Shown here one piece after another: positions 1 through 8,542 of a DNA stretch of 64,000 nucleotides. The DNA comes from Armatimonadota bacterium (GTDB lineage: Bacteria; Sysuimicrobiota; Sysuimicrobiia; Sysuimicrobiales; Sysuimicrobiaceae), in assembly GCA_025059775.1 (NCBI GenBank), contig JANXCW010000003.1, positions 1-64,000 on the forward strand, read 5' to 3'. The notes beneath the pieces are model-generated. The model saw only the letters and a program-made list of their open reading frames with translations. It was not told the DNA's origin and did not search any database. A program made the position numbers and the translations under genes. Each line of letters begins with the position of its first letter. Positions within the stretch are counted from its first letter, which is position 1.

Positions 1-132
1 CCGGAGGCCATCACCCTGGTGGTGGCGGGGGCTCGGAACGCGGGGGTGTCCACCGTCTGCCCCACCTTCGCCTGGCAGACGGTCACGCGTGGCATTCCAA
101 AGGCCCGGGCACGTGAGGAGCCCAGGGGGTGA
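1..132 (+). CDS. UGSC-partner domain protein, C-terminal end only (cut by window start)
   Basis: Frame 1 is open from the first base to a TGA at 130-132. Its first 75 bases are identical to bases 6803-6877 of the intact partner gene at 5870-6916, and the peptide contains the same NAGVSTVCPTFAWQTVTR segment. After that the tail diverges (GIPKAREEPRG-like instead of RIPAKRS) and runs six bases short of the next start. It is therefore the end of another copy of the UGSC-partner protein whose body lies upstream of the window. Whether that copy was fused to a UGSC domain cannot be seen. The function of the domain is unknown. Confidence 0.8.
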   Translation, partial: PEAITLVVAGARNAGVSTVCPTFAWQTVTRGIPKARAREEPRG

Positions 133-137
133 GAGCC

Positions 138-1238
138 ATGCGGAAGATGGTCGGGTTGGCCGTTGGGGTGGCTCTGGCTGCTCTGCTTGTCGCTCAAGGA
201 GTAGTGAGCTTAGCGGGCCCTGCGGAGCGGCCCCAGCGGGGAGGGGTGCTGAGGGTGGCGGACGAGCCCGCGGGAGGGCCCTTCGGGGTCCCGTGGATCA
301 TGCCGGTGTTCGGCATCATCGCCGCCATGCCCGTCTACGAAGCTCCCGTGTGGGTGGACGCGTACAACCGGGTCCTGCCCAGGCTTGCGGAGCAGTGAGA
401 GGTGGCTCCGGACCGCAAAGCCCTTCTCCTCCGGCTGCGGCGCGGCGTCCAGTCCCACGACGGCACGGAGATGACCGCGGAGGCGGTGAAGTTCAGCCTG
501 GAAGGGTATATCCAGGCGCGACGGGTACCCGCCTACATCAAATCCGTGGACGTACTGGACCGGTACACGGTGCGGGTGAACCTGGAGAAGTGGGACAACG
601 GCGTCTACATCTCCCTGAGCGCGGTTCTCATCACCTCCCCCGCCACCATTCAGCGGTTGGGCCAGGAGCGGGCGCAGTGGCAGCCCGTGGGCACGGGTCC
701 GTTCCGGATCGTGCGGTACGATCCGAACGCGTACGTGGACTACGTGCGGTTCAACCAGTACTGGGATCGGGGGAAGCCCTACCTGGACCGGTTGGAGCTG
801 CGGTTCATCCGGGACGAGCAGACGCGGAAAGCCGCCCTCCTGGCGCATCAGCTGGACATCGCGGGGTTCGGGGATCCCCAGATCATCGCGGAGCTCCGGG
901 ACACGGGAAGATTGCATCTGATCACGGGTCCTCCGGGCGCTGGAATCCTGATGATCATCCCGGACAGCGCGAACCCGGATTCCCCCTTTGCGGATCGGCG
1001 GGTTCGGGAAGCCTTGGCGTATGCGGTGGATCGGGATACCATCGCCCGCGCCCTCGGGCGCGGAAACTGGCGCCCGTGGAATCAGATCGCACACCCCCAG
1101 AGCCCCGCTGCCCTCCGGGATCTTCGGGAGTCCACCTACAACCCCGCGCGGGCAAAGGAGCTGCTGGCCCAGGCGGGATATCCCAACGGGTTCAGCACCC
1201 GGATCATCAAAGCCTTTTACCTGGAGCGGGACATCTAG
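138..1238 (+). pseudogene. Decayed family-5 solute-binding protein gene (nonsense mutation plus 3' truncation)
   Basis: The ATG at 138 starts a signal-peptide-bearing protein nearly identical over long stretches to the intact solute-binding protein at 6973-8508 (shared RGGVLRVADEP and PFGVPWIMPVFGIIAAMPVYE). At 396-398 the frame is cut by TGA where the intact copy has TGG (Trp, in AERWEV). The frame then stays open to 1238, where it ends in LERDI about 150 residues before the normal C-terminus. No hairpin follows the TGA and the homolog has Trp, so this is a nonsense mutation and not a selenocysteine codon. The gene cannot make a full periplasmic binding protein. Confidence 0.88.
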
Positions 1239-1276
1239 GAAAAAATGTGTGATAGACTTTAGGAAAAATGTGTGAA
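1237..1276 (+). repeat. Two near-identical 16-base direct repeats at the truncation end
   Basis: AGGAAAAAATGTGTGA at 1237-1252 recurs as AGGAAAAATGTGTGAA at 1261-1276 with one A fewer. The pair lies exactly where homology to the intact binding-protein gene stops and just before the ribosome site of the next gene. It may be a scar of the deletion or rearrangement that truncated the upstream gene. No transposase or inverted repeat accompanies it. Confidence 0.5.
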
Positions 1277-1293
1277 GAGCACGGGAGGGAACC

Positions 1294-2304
1294 ATGAGGT
1301 ACCGATGGCACGTGGGGGGGATGGTGTTGGCCCTCCTCGGCCTGGTACAGACGCCCGCCCTGATGGCGCAGGCGGACGCGGTGCGGGCGGCCCGGCAGGA
1401 GGGGAAGGTGGTTGTGTACGTGGCCATGCGGGAACCCATTTTCAACGTGGTCAAGAAAATCTACGAGGGCCGATACGGGGTGCCGGTGGAGGAGTGGAGG
1501 AGCTCCGCAAGCGGAATCCTGGATCGGGTTCTCACGGAGACCCGGGTGGGCCGCTGGCTGTTTGACGTGGCGGAGGGTACCACGGAGACCATGCAGGTGT
1601 TACGGGATGCAGGAGCCATCGGTCGGGGACCGTGGCCCCCCATCGAGGGGCTCACGATCGCATGGCGGGATCCTACCATTCCTCCTCCCTACCGGGTCAT
1701 CGCGGACGCGGTGATCTACAACCCGCGGCTGGTGCCGGCTGCGGAGGTGCCCCGATCGTACCTTGACCTCATCGATCCGAAATGGCGGGGAAAGATCGTA
1801 ATGGCAGATCCCCAGCGGAACGTGACCATCGCCCTCTGGCTGCACTGGCTCCGGACCGTGCTGGGGAGGGATTACGACCGGTTCCTCCGGGGATTCGCGG
1901 AACAGAGCCCTGCCTTCGTGGGATCCGATCCCCTGGTCCCTCCTAAGGTGATCAGCGGGGAATACCCCCTGGGGATCACCCTGCTGCACTACGTCCCTCT
2001 CTTCCGGGCCCAGGGGGCTCCCATCGACTATGCGCGGATCAACCCCATGATGGCCGTGGGAGCGCACTTCGCCGTGAGCGCCCGACCTCCGCATCCCAAC
2101 GCGGCGAGGCTTCTTATGGAGACGCTCCACTCCCGGGCCACGCTCCTGGCCCTCGCCCAGGAAGGGGAGGTGGTCCTGGTACGGGGCGTGAAGCCGCCCA
2201 TCCCCGATTTCGAGCAGATCCGGTTCCAGGTGGCGCAGCCGCTTGGCGGAGAGCAACTGCGGGAGTGGCGGCGCGAGCTGGAGAGGGTGTTTGCCCGGCG
2301 GTAG
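1294..2304 (+). CDS. ABC transporter extracellular solute-binding protein, Fe(III)/family-1 type
   Basis: A 336-residue periplasmic binding protein. The N-terminus (about residues 1-26) is a type I signal peptide with no lipobox Cys. The mature part begins with the KVVVYVAM strand typical of the FbpA/AfuA group and keeps the VIYNPRLVP and YLDLIDPKWRGKIVM region found in iron/putrescine/thiamine binders. The ATG at 1294 follows GGGAGGG. A permease (2338) and an ATPase (4191) complete a classical importer in the same direction. The substrate cannot be told from sequence; Fe(III) is the family default, but the conserved tyrosine ligands were not verified. The three genes are wedged between two copies of the UGSC-partner/binding-protein block. 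Confidence 0.85.
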   Translation: MRYRWHVGGMVLALLGLVQTPALMAQADAVRAARQEGKVVVYVAMREPIFNVVKKIYEGRYGVPVEEWRSSASGILDRVLTETRVGRWLFDVAEGTTETMQVLRDAGAIGRGPWPPIEGLTIAWRDPTIPPPYRVIADAVIYNPRLVPAAEVPRSYLDLIDPKWRGKIVMADPQRNVTIALWLHWLRTVLGRDYDRFLRGFAEQSPAFVGSDPLVPPKVISGEYPLGITLLHYVPLFRAQGAPIDYARINPMMAVGAHFAVSARPPHPNAARLLMETLHSRATLLALAQEGEVVLVRGVKPPIPDFEQIRFQVAQPLGGEQLREWRRELERVFARR

Positions 2305-2337
2305 TCGGGGAGGAACCCTGCGGCGAAGCGCACCGGC

Positions 2338-4053
2338 ATGAACGGGCGGACGCTGGTACTGCCGCGTCCCTGGACCCGGGTGGAGACGGCCACATGGGTG
2401 GCCGTAGCTACGGGGATTCTCGTGGCCTTTCTCACCCTGTACCCCACGGTCATGCTCTTCTACGGAAGCGTGAGCGATGCGCCTCTGGGACTTGCGGGGC
2501 ATTGGACCACGGCGCACTACCGGGAAGCCTACACGGATCCGGACACGTACCGGATCCTGGCGAACTCTCTCCTCTTTGCCTCCGGGGCGACGGCGTTCTC
2601 CATGCTTCTAGCGACGGTCCTCGCCTGGATCACGGTGCGGACCAATGCGCCGGGCAGGCACCTATTTGAGCTCATCGGCCTGGCCCCCAACGTGATCCCC
2701 CGGTTTCTCGTGGCCACCTCGTGGAGCCTGGTGCTGAGCCCCCGCATCGGACTTCTCAACCGGGGGGTGTTACAGCCCCTCGGGCTCCCCCCCCTGAACG
2801 GGTACTCCCTGGGAGGCATGATGTTTGTGGAAGGGTTGGTGCTCACGCCCCTCGCCTTCCTTATCCTCTCCGCGGCGTTGCGTGCCATGGATCCGGCCCT
2901 GGAGGAAGCAGGGCGGATGGCGGGCTCCGGGGTGCTGGACGTGACCCGCCGGGTGACCATCCCCGTCATGGCTCCTGCGGTTCTAGGCACGGCCACCCTG
3001 AACTTCGCGCGAGCCATCGAGAGCCTCGATATCCCCGTGGTCCTGGGGATGCCGGTGGGAATCGAGGTCCTAAGCACGAAGATCTTCCGAGAGGCCCTGG
3101 CAACCCTTCCGCCTAACCACAACCTCGCGGCCACGTATGCGGTCGGCCAGCTCGTCATGACCCTCACCCTGGTAGGAATTTACCGGAAGCTGACCGCCCT
3201 CTCGGAACGGTATGCCACCATCACGGGACGCGGATACCGACCCCGGGTGATCAACCTGGGACCGTGGCGGTACCTGGCCTCCGGGTTGGCGCTGGGAATC
3301 CTCGGCCTATTGGTGGTGGTGCCCCTGGCGGTCTTGGTGTACGTCTCCTTGGTTCCCTACTACCAGGTGCCGACCTGGGAGGTGCTGGGCCAGCTGACGC
3401 TGCGGCACTACGGGTTCCTCCTCCAAAGCAACCGCGTGGCCCGCGCCCTTCAGGTGAGCCTCACCCTGGCCCTGGGCGGGGCCACCGTGGCCATGCTCCT
3501 CGCCTCCCTGGTGGCGTACTTCACCGTCCACCGGAGGATGCGGCTCAGCGGGGTATTGGAGGGGCTCTCCTTCGTGCCCTGGGCCTTTCCCGGAACGGCC
3601 CTGGCGGTGGGGCTGCTGTGGGCCTACGCACAGCTCCCCCTGCCCATCTACGGGACTCTGTGGATCCTGCTCATCAGCTACGTCACCCGGTTTCTCCCCT
3701 ACGGCCTCAGGGCCATGACCTCTACCATGGTGCAGGTACACCGGGAACTGGAGGAGTCCTCAAGGGTCTGCGGAGCGGGATTCTGGGGCACCTTCCGGAA
3801 GATCCTCCTACCCCTGGTGCGGCCCGGATTCCTGGCGGGCTGGGCCATCCTCTTCACCATTTACATCCAGGAGTTCAGCACCTCCGTTCTCCTGTACACC
3901 CCGCGTGCGGAACCCGTGGGCCCCTTGCTGTTCCACCTGTGGGAGGACGGGCAGGTAGGGGATATGGCGGCGCTGGGGATCGTGGTGAGCGTCCTGTGTG
4001 TGGTCGTGGTGGCCGCGGCACGCCGATGGATGCGCGAGCCTACCGCTCCCTAG
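2338..4053 (+). CDS. Fe(III)-type ABC transporter permease, double-domain
   Basis: A 571-residue inner-membrane protein with about twelve hydrophobic segments arranged as two BPD_transp_1 halves, the FbpB/ThiP architecture. Each half has an EAA loop for contact with the ATPase: around residues 185-212 (LEEAGRMAGSGVLDVTRR) and around 468-495 (ELEESSRVCGAGFWGTFRK). The internal duplication means one chain can form the whole channel. It starts 33 bases after the binding protein and should pair with the ATPase at 4191. The substrate follows that of the binding protein and is unknown. Confidence 0.9.
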   Translation: MNGRTLVLPRPWTRVETATWVAVATGILVAFLTLYPTVMLFYGSVSDAPLGLAGHWTTAHYREAYTDPDTYRILANSLLFASGATAFSMLLATVLAWITVRTNAPGRHLFELIGLAPNVIPRFLVATSWSLVLSPRIGLLNRGVLQPLGLPPLNGYSLGGMMFVEGLVLTPLAFLILSAALRAMDPALEEAGRMAGSGVLDVTRRVTIPVMAPAVLGTATLNFARAIESLDIPVVLGMPVGIEVLSTKIFREALATLPPNHNLAATYAVGQLVMTLTLVGIYRKLTALSERYATITGRGYRPRVINLGPWRYLASGLALGILGLLVVVPLAVLVYVSLVPYYQVPTWEVLGQLTLRHYGFLLQSNRVARALQVSLTLALGGATVAMLLASLVAYFTVHRRMRLSGVLEGLSFVPWAFPGTALAVGLLWAYAQLPLPIYGTLWILLISYVTRFLPYGLRAMTSTMVQVHRELEESSRVCGAGFWGTFRKILLPLVRPGFLAGWAILFTIYIQEFSTSVLLYTPRAEPVGPLLFHLWEDGQVGDMAALGIVVSVLCVVVVAAARRWMREPTAP

Positions 4054-4054
4054 C

Positions 4055-4093
4055 GCCCCGAGGCCCTGGCATGGGGTTCGGCCGAGTCGGGGC
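4055..4093 (+). terminator. GC-rich hairpin after the permease gene (possible terminator or attenuator)
   Basis: Directly after the permease stop, GCCCCGAGGCC (4055-4065) can pair with GGCCGAGTCGGGGC (4080-4093), leaving a small internal asymmetry and a loop of about 14 bases. No T-run follows, so it is at best an imperfect intrinsic terminator or an mRNA stabilising structure. It is placed so that it could lower expression of the downstream ATPase gene relative to the binding protein. Confidence 0.3.
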
Positions 4094-4190
4094 GAAATGG
4101 TCGGCCGTGTCGGGGAACCGCCCGCCGGGTTCGAAACTGTCCTGCGCGGCACGGTGGACGGGTGGAGGATATATTTTAAGGTTGGGGTGA

Positions 4191-5312
4191 TTGGCTGTGG
4201 CCTCCATCCGGTTGATCTCCCTGCGGAAGGTGTTTGAGTTCCGGGGACAACTGGTCCGAGCCGTGGACGACGTGACCCTGGAGGCTCCGGAGGGAAAGAT
4301 CTTGACCCTGTTGGGGCCCAGTGGGTGTGGGAAGACCACAGTGCTGCGGTGCATGGCGGGGTTGGAGCGTCCCGACGATGGGGAGATCTGGTTCGGGGAT
4401 CGATTGGTCTTCAGCCGGTCACAAGGGGTCTATGTACCCCCTGAGCGCCGGAACATCGGGATGGTGTTCCAGTCGTATGCCATCTGGCCTCATCTGACGG
4501 TGTTCGAAAACGTGGCGTATCCCTTGCGGGTGCGGCGCTTGTCTGCTCAGGAGATCCGGAAACGGGTGGAGGCGGCGTTGGAGCTGGTGGGATTGGGAGG
4601 ACTGGCGGACCGCCCTGCGCCCCTTCTCAGTGGTGGACAGCAGCAGCGGGTAGCCCTGGCGCGGGCACTGGTGTACGAGCCACAGGTTCTGCTGTTGGAC
4701 GAACCCCTCAGCAATCTGGATGCGAAGGTACGGGAGCAGGTGCGGGAGGAGCTGCGGGGGCTGCAGCGGAAGCTGGGGATCACCACGGTCTATGTAACGC
4801 ACGACCAGGTGGAGGCGCTGTCCCTGTCGGACGTGGTGGCGGTGATGCGGGAAGGGAGGATAGAGGAAGTGGGGACCCCGCAGCAGCTCTACGAGCGGCC
4901 GCAGACCCGGTTCGTGGCGGAGTTCGTGGGGACCACGAACCTGCTCTTAGGGCGCCTGATAGCGGCGAACGGACAGGTAGGTGTGGTGGAGACAGAATGC
5001 GGGCGGCTCCAGGTGCGGCTGGAGGGGATGGACGTACCGCGGGGCGAGCGGGTGTGGGTGGGGATTCGACCGGAGCACGTGGTGGTGGAGTCGCAGCCGA
5101 CGGGGGAGGCGAACGTAGTGACGGGAAGGGTCCAGTCCGCCCTGTTCGAGGGGACGGTAATGCGGTACCGGATTGCCGTGGGGGAGGGGAAAGCGACCCT
5201 GATGGCGTACGGGAGGCCGGGCTGGCGGCCTGAGGAGACCGTCTACCTCCAGCTGGATCCGCGGCGGATCCTCCTCCTGCGCGATCGGTTCCCGGACGCG
5301 GCGAAGAGCTAG
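4191..5312 (+). CDS. ABC transporter ATP-binding protein, FbpC/PotA type with TOBE domain
   Basis: A 373-residue ATPase with Walker A GPSGCGKTT (about residues 42-50), Q-loop, signature LSGGQQQR (about 145), Walker B LLLDEP (about 167) and the H-loop THDQ (about 203). The C-terminal third (about 240-370) is a TOBE/regulatory extension as in Fe(III), spermidine and maltose importers. The start used is TTG 4191; GTG 4197 is an equally plausible start two codons later. It lies 137 bases after the permease and very probably energises it. The UGSC gene begins 24 bases downstream, so the two may be co-transcribed. Confidence 0.9.
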   Translation: MAVASIRLISLRKVFEFRGQLVRAVDDVTLEAPEGKILTLLGPSGCGKTTVLRCMAGLERPDDGEIWFGDRLVFSRSQGVYVPPERRNIGMVFQSYAIWPHLTVFENVAYPLRVRRLSAQEIRKRVEAALELVGLGGLADRPAPLLSGGQQQRVALARALVYEPQVLLLDEPLSNLDAKVREQVREELRGLQRKLGITTVYVTHDQVEALSLSDVVAVMREGRIEEVGTPQQLYERPQTRFVAEFVGTTNLLLGRLIAANGQVGVVETECGRLQVRLEGMDVPRGERVWVGIRPEHVVVESQPTGEANVVTGRVQSALFEGTVMRYRIAVGEGKATLMAYGRPGWRPEETVYLQLDPRRILLLRDRFPDAAKS

Positions 5313-5336
5313 ACCGAGGAAGGGAGGTGAGGAGGC

Positions 5337-5873
5337 ATGGCGGTGCTGGTGGATCCCACAGGAGGGACCGTGGAGATCACGCGGCGCATGGCCCCACGGG
5401 GCGGTCGGACCCTGCGGGGAGCACGGGTGGGGCTTGTGGACAACGGTAAGCGAAACGCGGACATCTTCCTCCAGGCCCTGGGGACCCTCCTCCGGGAGCG
5501 GTATGGGGTAAGCGAGGTGGTGCCGCGGCGTAAGCCGCACTTTGCGGTCCCTGTAAGCCCGGAGCTGGTGGAGGAGTTGAGCGCTCAGTGCGACTTCGTG
5601 ATCCCCGGGGTGGGGGACTGAGGGTCCTGTAGCGCGGCCAGTGTGGCCGACGGCATCCTGTTCGAGGAGCGGGGGATCCCGGCCGCCGCGGTGATCACGG
5701 ATGCCTTCCGGCGTACCGCGGATGCCATGGCCAGGACCCAGGGGTTGGAAGGGTATCCGTACGTGGCCATTCCGCACCCCATCAGCAGCCTCTCCCCGGA
5801 GGAGCTGAGGATGCGGGCGGAGCAGGCCCTTCCGGAAGTGGTGCGGCTGTTACAGGAGGAGGTGAAGGGATGA
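5337..5873 (+). CDS. UGSC family selenoprotein, stand-alone (TGA read as Sec at residue 95)
   Basis: The frame from ATG 5337 (after AGGGAGGTGAGGAGG) is open to 5873 except for TGA at 5619-5621. Reading TGA as selenocysteine gives 178 residues with GVGD-U-GSC-SAASVADGILF at the interruption. The UGSC (seleno)protein family is known to have U or C at this place within a GD[U/C]GSC motif, so the TGA falls on the expected redox residue. The N-terminal half carries the family features LRGARVGLVDNGKRNAD and VVPRRKPH, and the part after TGA continues the fold (IPAAAVITDAFRR, AIPHPIS). A hairpin follows at 5635-5649. The stop overlaps the partner gene start by four bases (ATGA). The reaction is unknown; the U-x-x-C arrangement suggests thiol/selenol redox chemistry. 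Without Sec insertion only a 94-residue fragment would form. Confidence 0.85.
5619..5649 (+). promoter_or_regulatory. UGA(Sec) codon and bacterial SECIS-like hairpin, copy 1
   Basis: TGA at 5619-5621 is followed by CGGCC (5635-5639), loop AGTGT (5640-5644) and GGCCG (5645-5649): five perfect pairs. The apical loop begins 18 bases after the codon and has G as its second base. Bacterial SECIS elements lie inside the coding region close behind UGA and present a G early in the apical loop to SelB, so distance and loop agree. No covariance test was possible. The stem could partly reflect GC-rich coding sequence. Confidence 0.6.
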
Positions 5874-6916
5874 GCCGGGGTGTGGTGGCGGAGCCGACCC
5901 GGGAGGCGGTGCGGGGCGCCCGGGAGGCCATTGAGTACTGCTACGAGCGGGGGTGGACGGACGGGTTGCCCGTGGTTCCCCCCGCAGAGGAGTTCGTAGA
6001 AGAGTTCCTGGCGCAGGTGGACCGGGACCCGGAGGAGGTGGTGTTTGCGCAGGAACACCTGGGCCGGAAGTGCACCGTGCGCCTTGCCGCAGCGAACGCG
6101 GTCATGGCGGGGTGCAGGCCGGAGTACTTCCCCGTGGTGCTGGCGATGCTGGAGGCGGTTCGGGACCTGCCGGTGAGCCGGGGGCTGTTCCAGAGCACCA
6201 CCGGGCAAGCGGTGCTGGTGGTGCTCAACGGTCCCATCCGGCAGGAGCTGGGGTTTAACGGTTCCGACAACGTCTTCAGCCCCGGGGACCGGGCCAACGC
6301 CACCGTGGGGCGAGCCCTGCGGCTGGTGATCATGAACGCCTTGGGGATCCGTCCCCATGCCTTCGATCAGAGCACCCAGGGTACTCCCGCCAAGTACAGC
6401 TTCTGCATCGCGGAGAACGAGGAGGAAAGCCCCTGGGAGCCCCTGCACGTGGAGCGGGGGTTTGGCAAGGAGGAGAGCACGGTGACGGTGGCTTGGGCAA
6501 GGGGGACCATGCCCGTAGAGCAGCGGGACTCCAAGCAGCCCGAACACATCCTCCTCAATATCGCGGACTCCATGTCCTACGGAGGGGGGTACTTTCCCTC
6601 ACCCCGGGGGCACGGGTCCATCGTGGTGATGGGGCCGGAGCATGCGCAGCTGATCGCCCAGGCGGGGTGGAGCAAGCGGCAGGTGCGGGAGTTCCTGTGG
6701 GAGCACTTCGGCCGTCGGGCGGGGGAGCTGCGGCGGCTGGCGAAGGATGGGGGTCTGGACCCGGATCTCAGCGATGCGGCCTTCGTGCGGTTCGCCTCCG
6801 GGCCGGAGGCCATCACCCTGGTGGTGGCGGGGGCTCGGAACGCGGGGGTGTCCACCGTCTGCCCCACCTTCGCCTGGCAAACGGTCACCCGCCGGATCCC
6901 GGCAAAGCGGAGCTGA
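5870..6916 (+). CDS. UGSC-partner protein (stand-alone version of the UGSC C-terminal domain)
   Basis: A 348-residue soluble protein with no signal peptide, starting at ATG 5870 inside the last codons of the UGSC gene, so translation is coupled. It is homologous to the C-terminal three quarters of the fused proteins at 16446 and 18146: shared GWTDGLPxVPP near the N-terminus, NAVMAG, VVLNGPIR/VVVNGPVR, SPGDRANA/SPGNMANA and NEEESPWEPLHVE. Thirty-four bases around that last motif are identical to the fused gene at 17575. I do not recognise a catalytic signature or known fold. The split/fused relationship says it works in a complex with the UGSC selenoprotein. The best description is an uncharacterised obligate partner of UGSC. 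Confidence 0.8.
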   Translation: MSRGVVAEPTREAVRGAREAIEYCYERGWTDGLPVVPPAEEFVEEFLAQVDRDPEEVVFAQEHLGRKCTVRLAAANAVMAGCRPEYFPVVLAMLEAVRDLPVSRGLFQSTTGQAVLVVLNGPIRQELGFNGSDNVFSPGDRANATVGRALRLVIMNALGIRPHAFDQSTQGTPAKYSFCIAENEEESPWEPLHVERGFGKEESTVTVAWARGTMPVEQRDSKQPEHILLNIADSMSYGGGYFPSPRGHGSIVVMGPEHAQLIAQAGWSKRQVREFLWEHFGRRAGELRRLAKDGGLDPDLSDAAFVRFASGPEAITLVVAGARNAGVSTVCPTFAWQTVTRRIPAKRS

Positions 6917-6972
6917 GGTGGATGCATCGGCTGCGCGGTGAAGGGAAATCTCTTCGATCAGGAGGTGAGCGG

Positions 6973-8508
6973 ATGCGCAGGCTGTGGGGACTGGCCGTGG
7001 GAGTTGCCCTGGCCGTGGTTTTGGGGGCCAGGGGGGTGCACATCGGGATCGCCGGGCCCGCGGAGCGGACCCAGCGGGGAGGGGTGCTGAGGGTAGCGGA
7101 TGAACCTCCGGGAGGGCCCTTCGGGGTCCCGTGGATCATGCCGGTGTTCGGCATCATCGCCGCCATGCCCGTCTACGAGACCCTGCTGTGGGTGGACGCG
7201 TACGGCCGGGTCTCACCGAGGCTTGCGGAGCGGTGGGAGGTGGCTCCGGACCGCAAAGCCCTCCTCCTCCGGCTGCGGCGCGGCGCCCAGTTCCACGACG
7301 GCACGGAGATGACCGCGGAGGCGGTGAAGTTCAGTCTGGAGGAGAGCATCCGGGTGCGGCGGCTACCCGCCTACATCAAATCCGTGGACGTACTGGACCG
7401 GTACACGGTGCGGGTGAACCTGGAGAAGTGGGACAACGGGGTGTTCCTGGCCCTGGGGGGATCCGCGGCCCTCATCGCTTCTCCTGCCACCATTCAGCGG
7501 TTGGGCCAGGAGCGGGCGCAGTGGCAGCCCGTGGGCACGGGTCCGTTCCGGATCGTGCGGTACGATCCGAACGCGTACGCGGACTACGTGCGATTCAACC
7601 AGTACTGGGATCAGGGGAAGCCCTACATGGATCGACTGGAGATGCGGTTCATCCGAGACGTGCAGACGTTAAAGGCAGCCTTGCTCGCGGGACAGCTGGA
7701 TGTGGCTGGATTCGGAGATCCACAGGTGATCGCGGAGCTGCGGGGTACAGGGAGGTTCCGGACCATCACGGGGCCTCCGGGAAGCGGCATCCTCATGATC
7801 GTTCCAGACAGCGCGAACGCGGACTCGCCGTTTGCGGACCGGCGGGTGCGGGAGGCGCTGGCGTATGCGGTGGACCGGGCGGCCATCGCACGGGCTCTGG
7901 GGTATGGGAACTGGGAGCCGTGGGACCAGATCGCGCATCCGGCAAGCCCCGCGGCCCTTCAGGACTACCGGGGGCCCACCTACAACCCCGCGCGGGCAAG
8001 GGAACTGTTGGCCCAGGCAGGCTATCCTAACGGCTTTGACAGCCGTCTGACGCCTGCTCCCTTCCTGCCTCGGGAGGTGGGCGTGGTGATTCAGCGGTAC
8101 CTTCGGGAAGTGGGAATCCGAACGGAGCTGGATACCCCGGAGATCGCGAGGTACGCGGAGTACCAGCGGAAGGGCTGGCGCGGTCTGCTCCTGCATTACT
8201 TTGGCTACTTCCCGAACTTCAACAACTATATTCGGTTCTACTTCACCAACTCTCCGGAAGGATTTGTGAGCATGAGGCGGCCCGAGGGACTGGACCGGTT
8301 GGTGGAGGACTCCGCCTCCACGCTCACGGTCCAGCGGCACAAAGTACAGCAGATGCATCGAGTGCTGCTCCAGGACCTCACCGTGATCCCCGTCTACCTC
8401 AGCATGCGGACGTACATCGCGCGCCCAGAAGTTCGGGACACGGGGCATCTCACCAAGGCCACCTGGCCCTACTGGGAGCCCGCGAAGGCATGGAAGGCCC
8501 GGCAGTAG
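6973..8508 (+). CDS. Family-5 (dipeptide/nickel type) ABC solute-binding protein, UGSC-linked
   Basis: A 511-residue periplasmic binding protein of the SBP_bac_5 fold. It has a signal peptide (about residues 1-28, no lipobox Cys), then RGGVLRVADEP, LAERWEVAPD, the family hallmark region LRLRRGAQFHDGTEMTAEAVKFSLE, and WQPVGTGPFRIVRYDPN. ATG 6973 lies seven bases after GGAGGTGAG. No cognate permease is adjacent, so it is an orphan binding protein that may use a transporter encoded elsewhere. It is the intact parent of the decayed copy at 138-1238. With the proteins at 15148 and 20091 it shares a G[VI]PW motif about 60 residues in, marking a subfamily that travels with UGSC genes. The ligand is unknown. 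Confidence 0.88.
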   Translation: MRRLWGLAVGVALAVVLGARGVHIGIAGPAERTQRGGVLRVADEPPGGPFGVPWIMPVFGIIAAMPVYETLLWVDAYGRVSPRLAERWEVAPDRKALLLRLRRGAQFHDGTEMTAEAVKFSLEESIRVRRLPAYIKSVDVLDRYTVRVNLEKWDNGVFLALGGSAALIASPATIQRLGQERAQWQPVGTGPFRIVRYDPNAYADYVRFNQYWDQGKPYMDRLEMRFIRDVQTLKAALLAGQLDVAGFGDPQVIAELRGTGRFRTITGPPGSGILMIVPDSANADSPFADRRVREALAYAVDRAAIARALGYGNWEPWDQIAHPASPAALQDYRGPTYNPARARELLAQAGYPNGFDSRLTPAPFLPREVGVVIQRYLREVGIRTELDTPEIARYAEYQRKGWRGLLLHYFGYFPNFNNYIRFYFTNSPEGFVSMRRPEGLDRLVEDSASTLTVQRHKVQQMHRVLLQDLTVIPVYLSMRTYIARPEVRDTGHLTKATWPYWEPAKAWKARQ

Positions 8509-8542
8509 GACAGGAGCGGGGAAGTGAGGGAGGACGAACCGC

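Noticed and set aside
396-398. In-frame TGA in the first binding-protein copy as another selenocysteine codon
   Set aside because: The intact copy has TGG (Trp) at the same place, there is no Cys or Sec in homologs, and no hairpin follows. The gene is also truncated, so it is a nonsense mutation.
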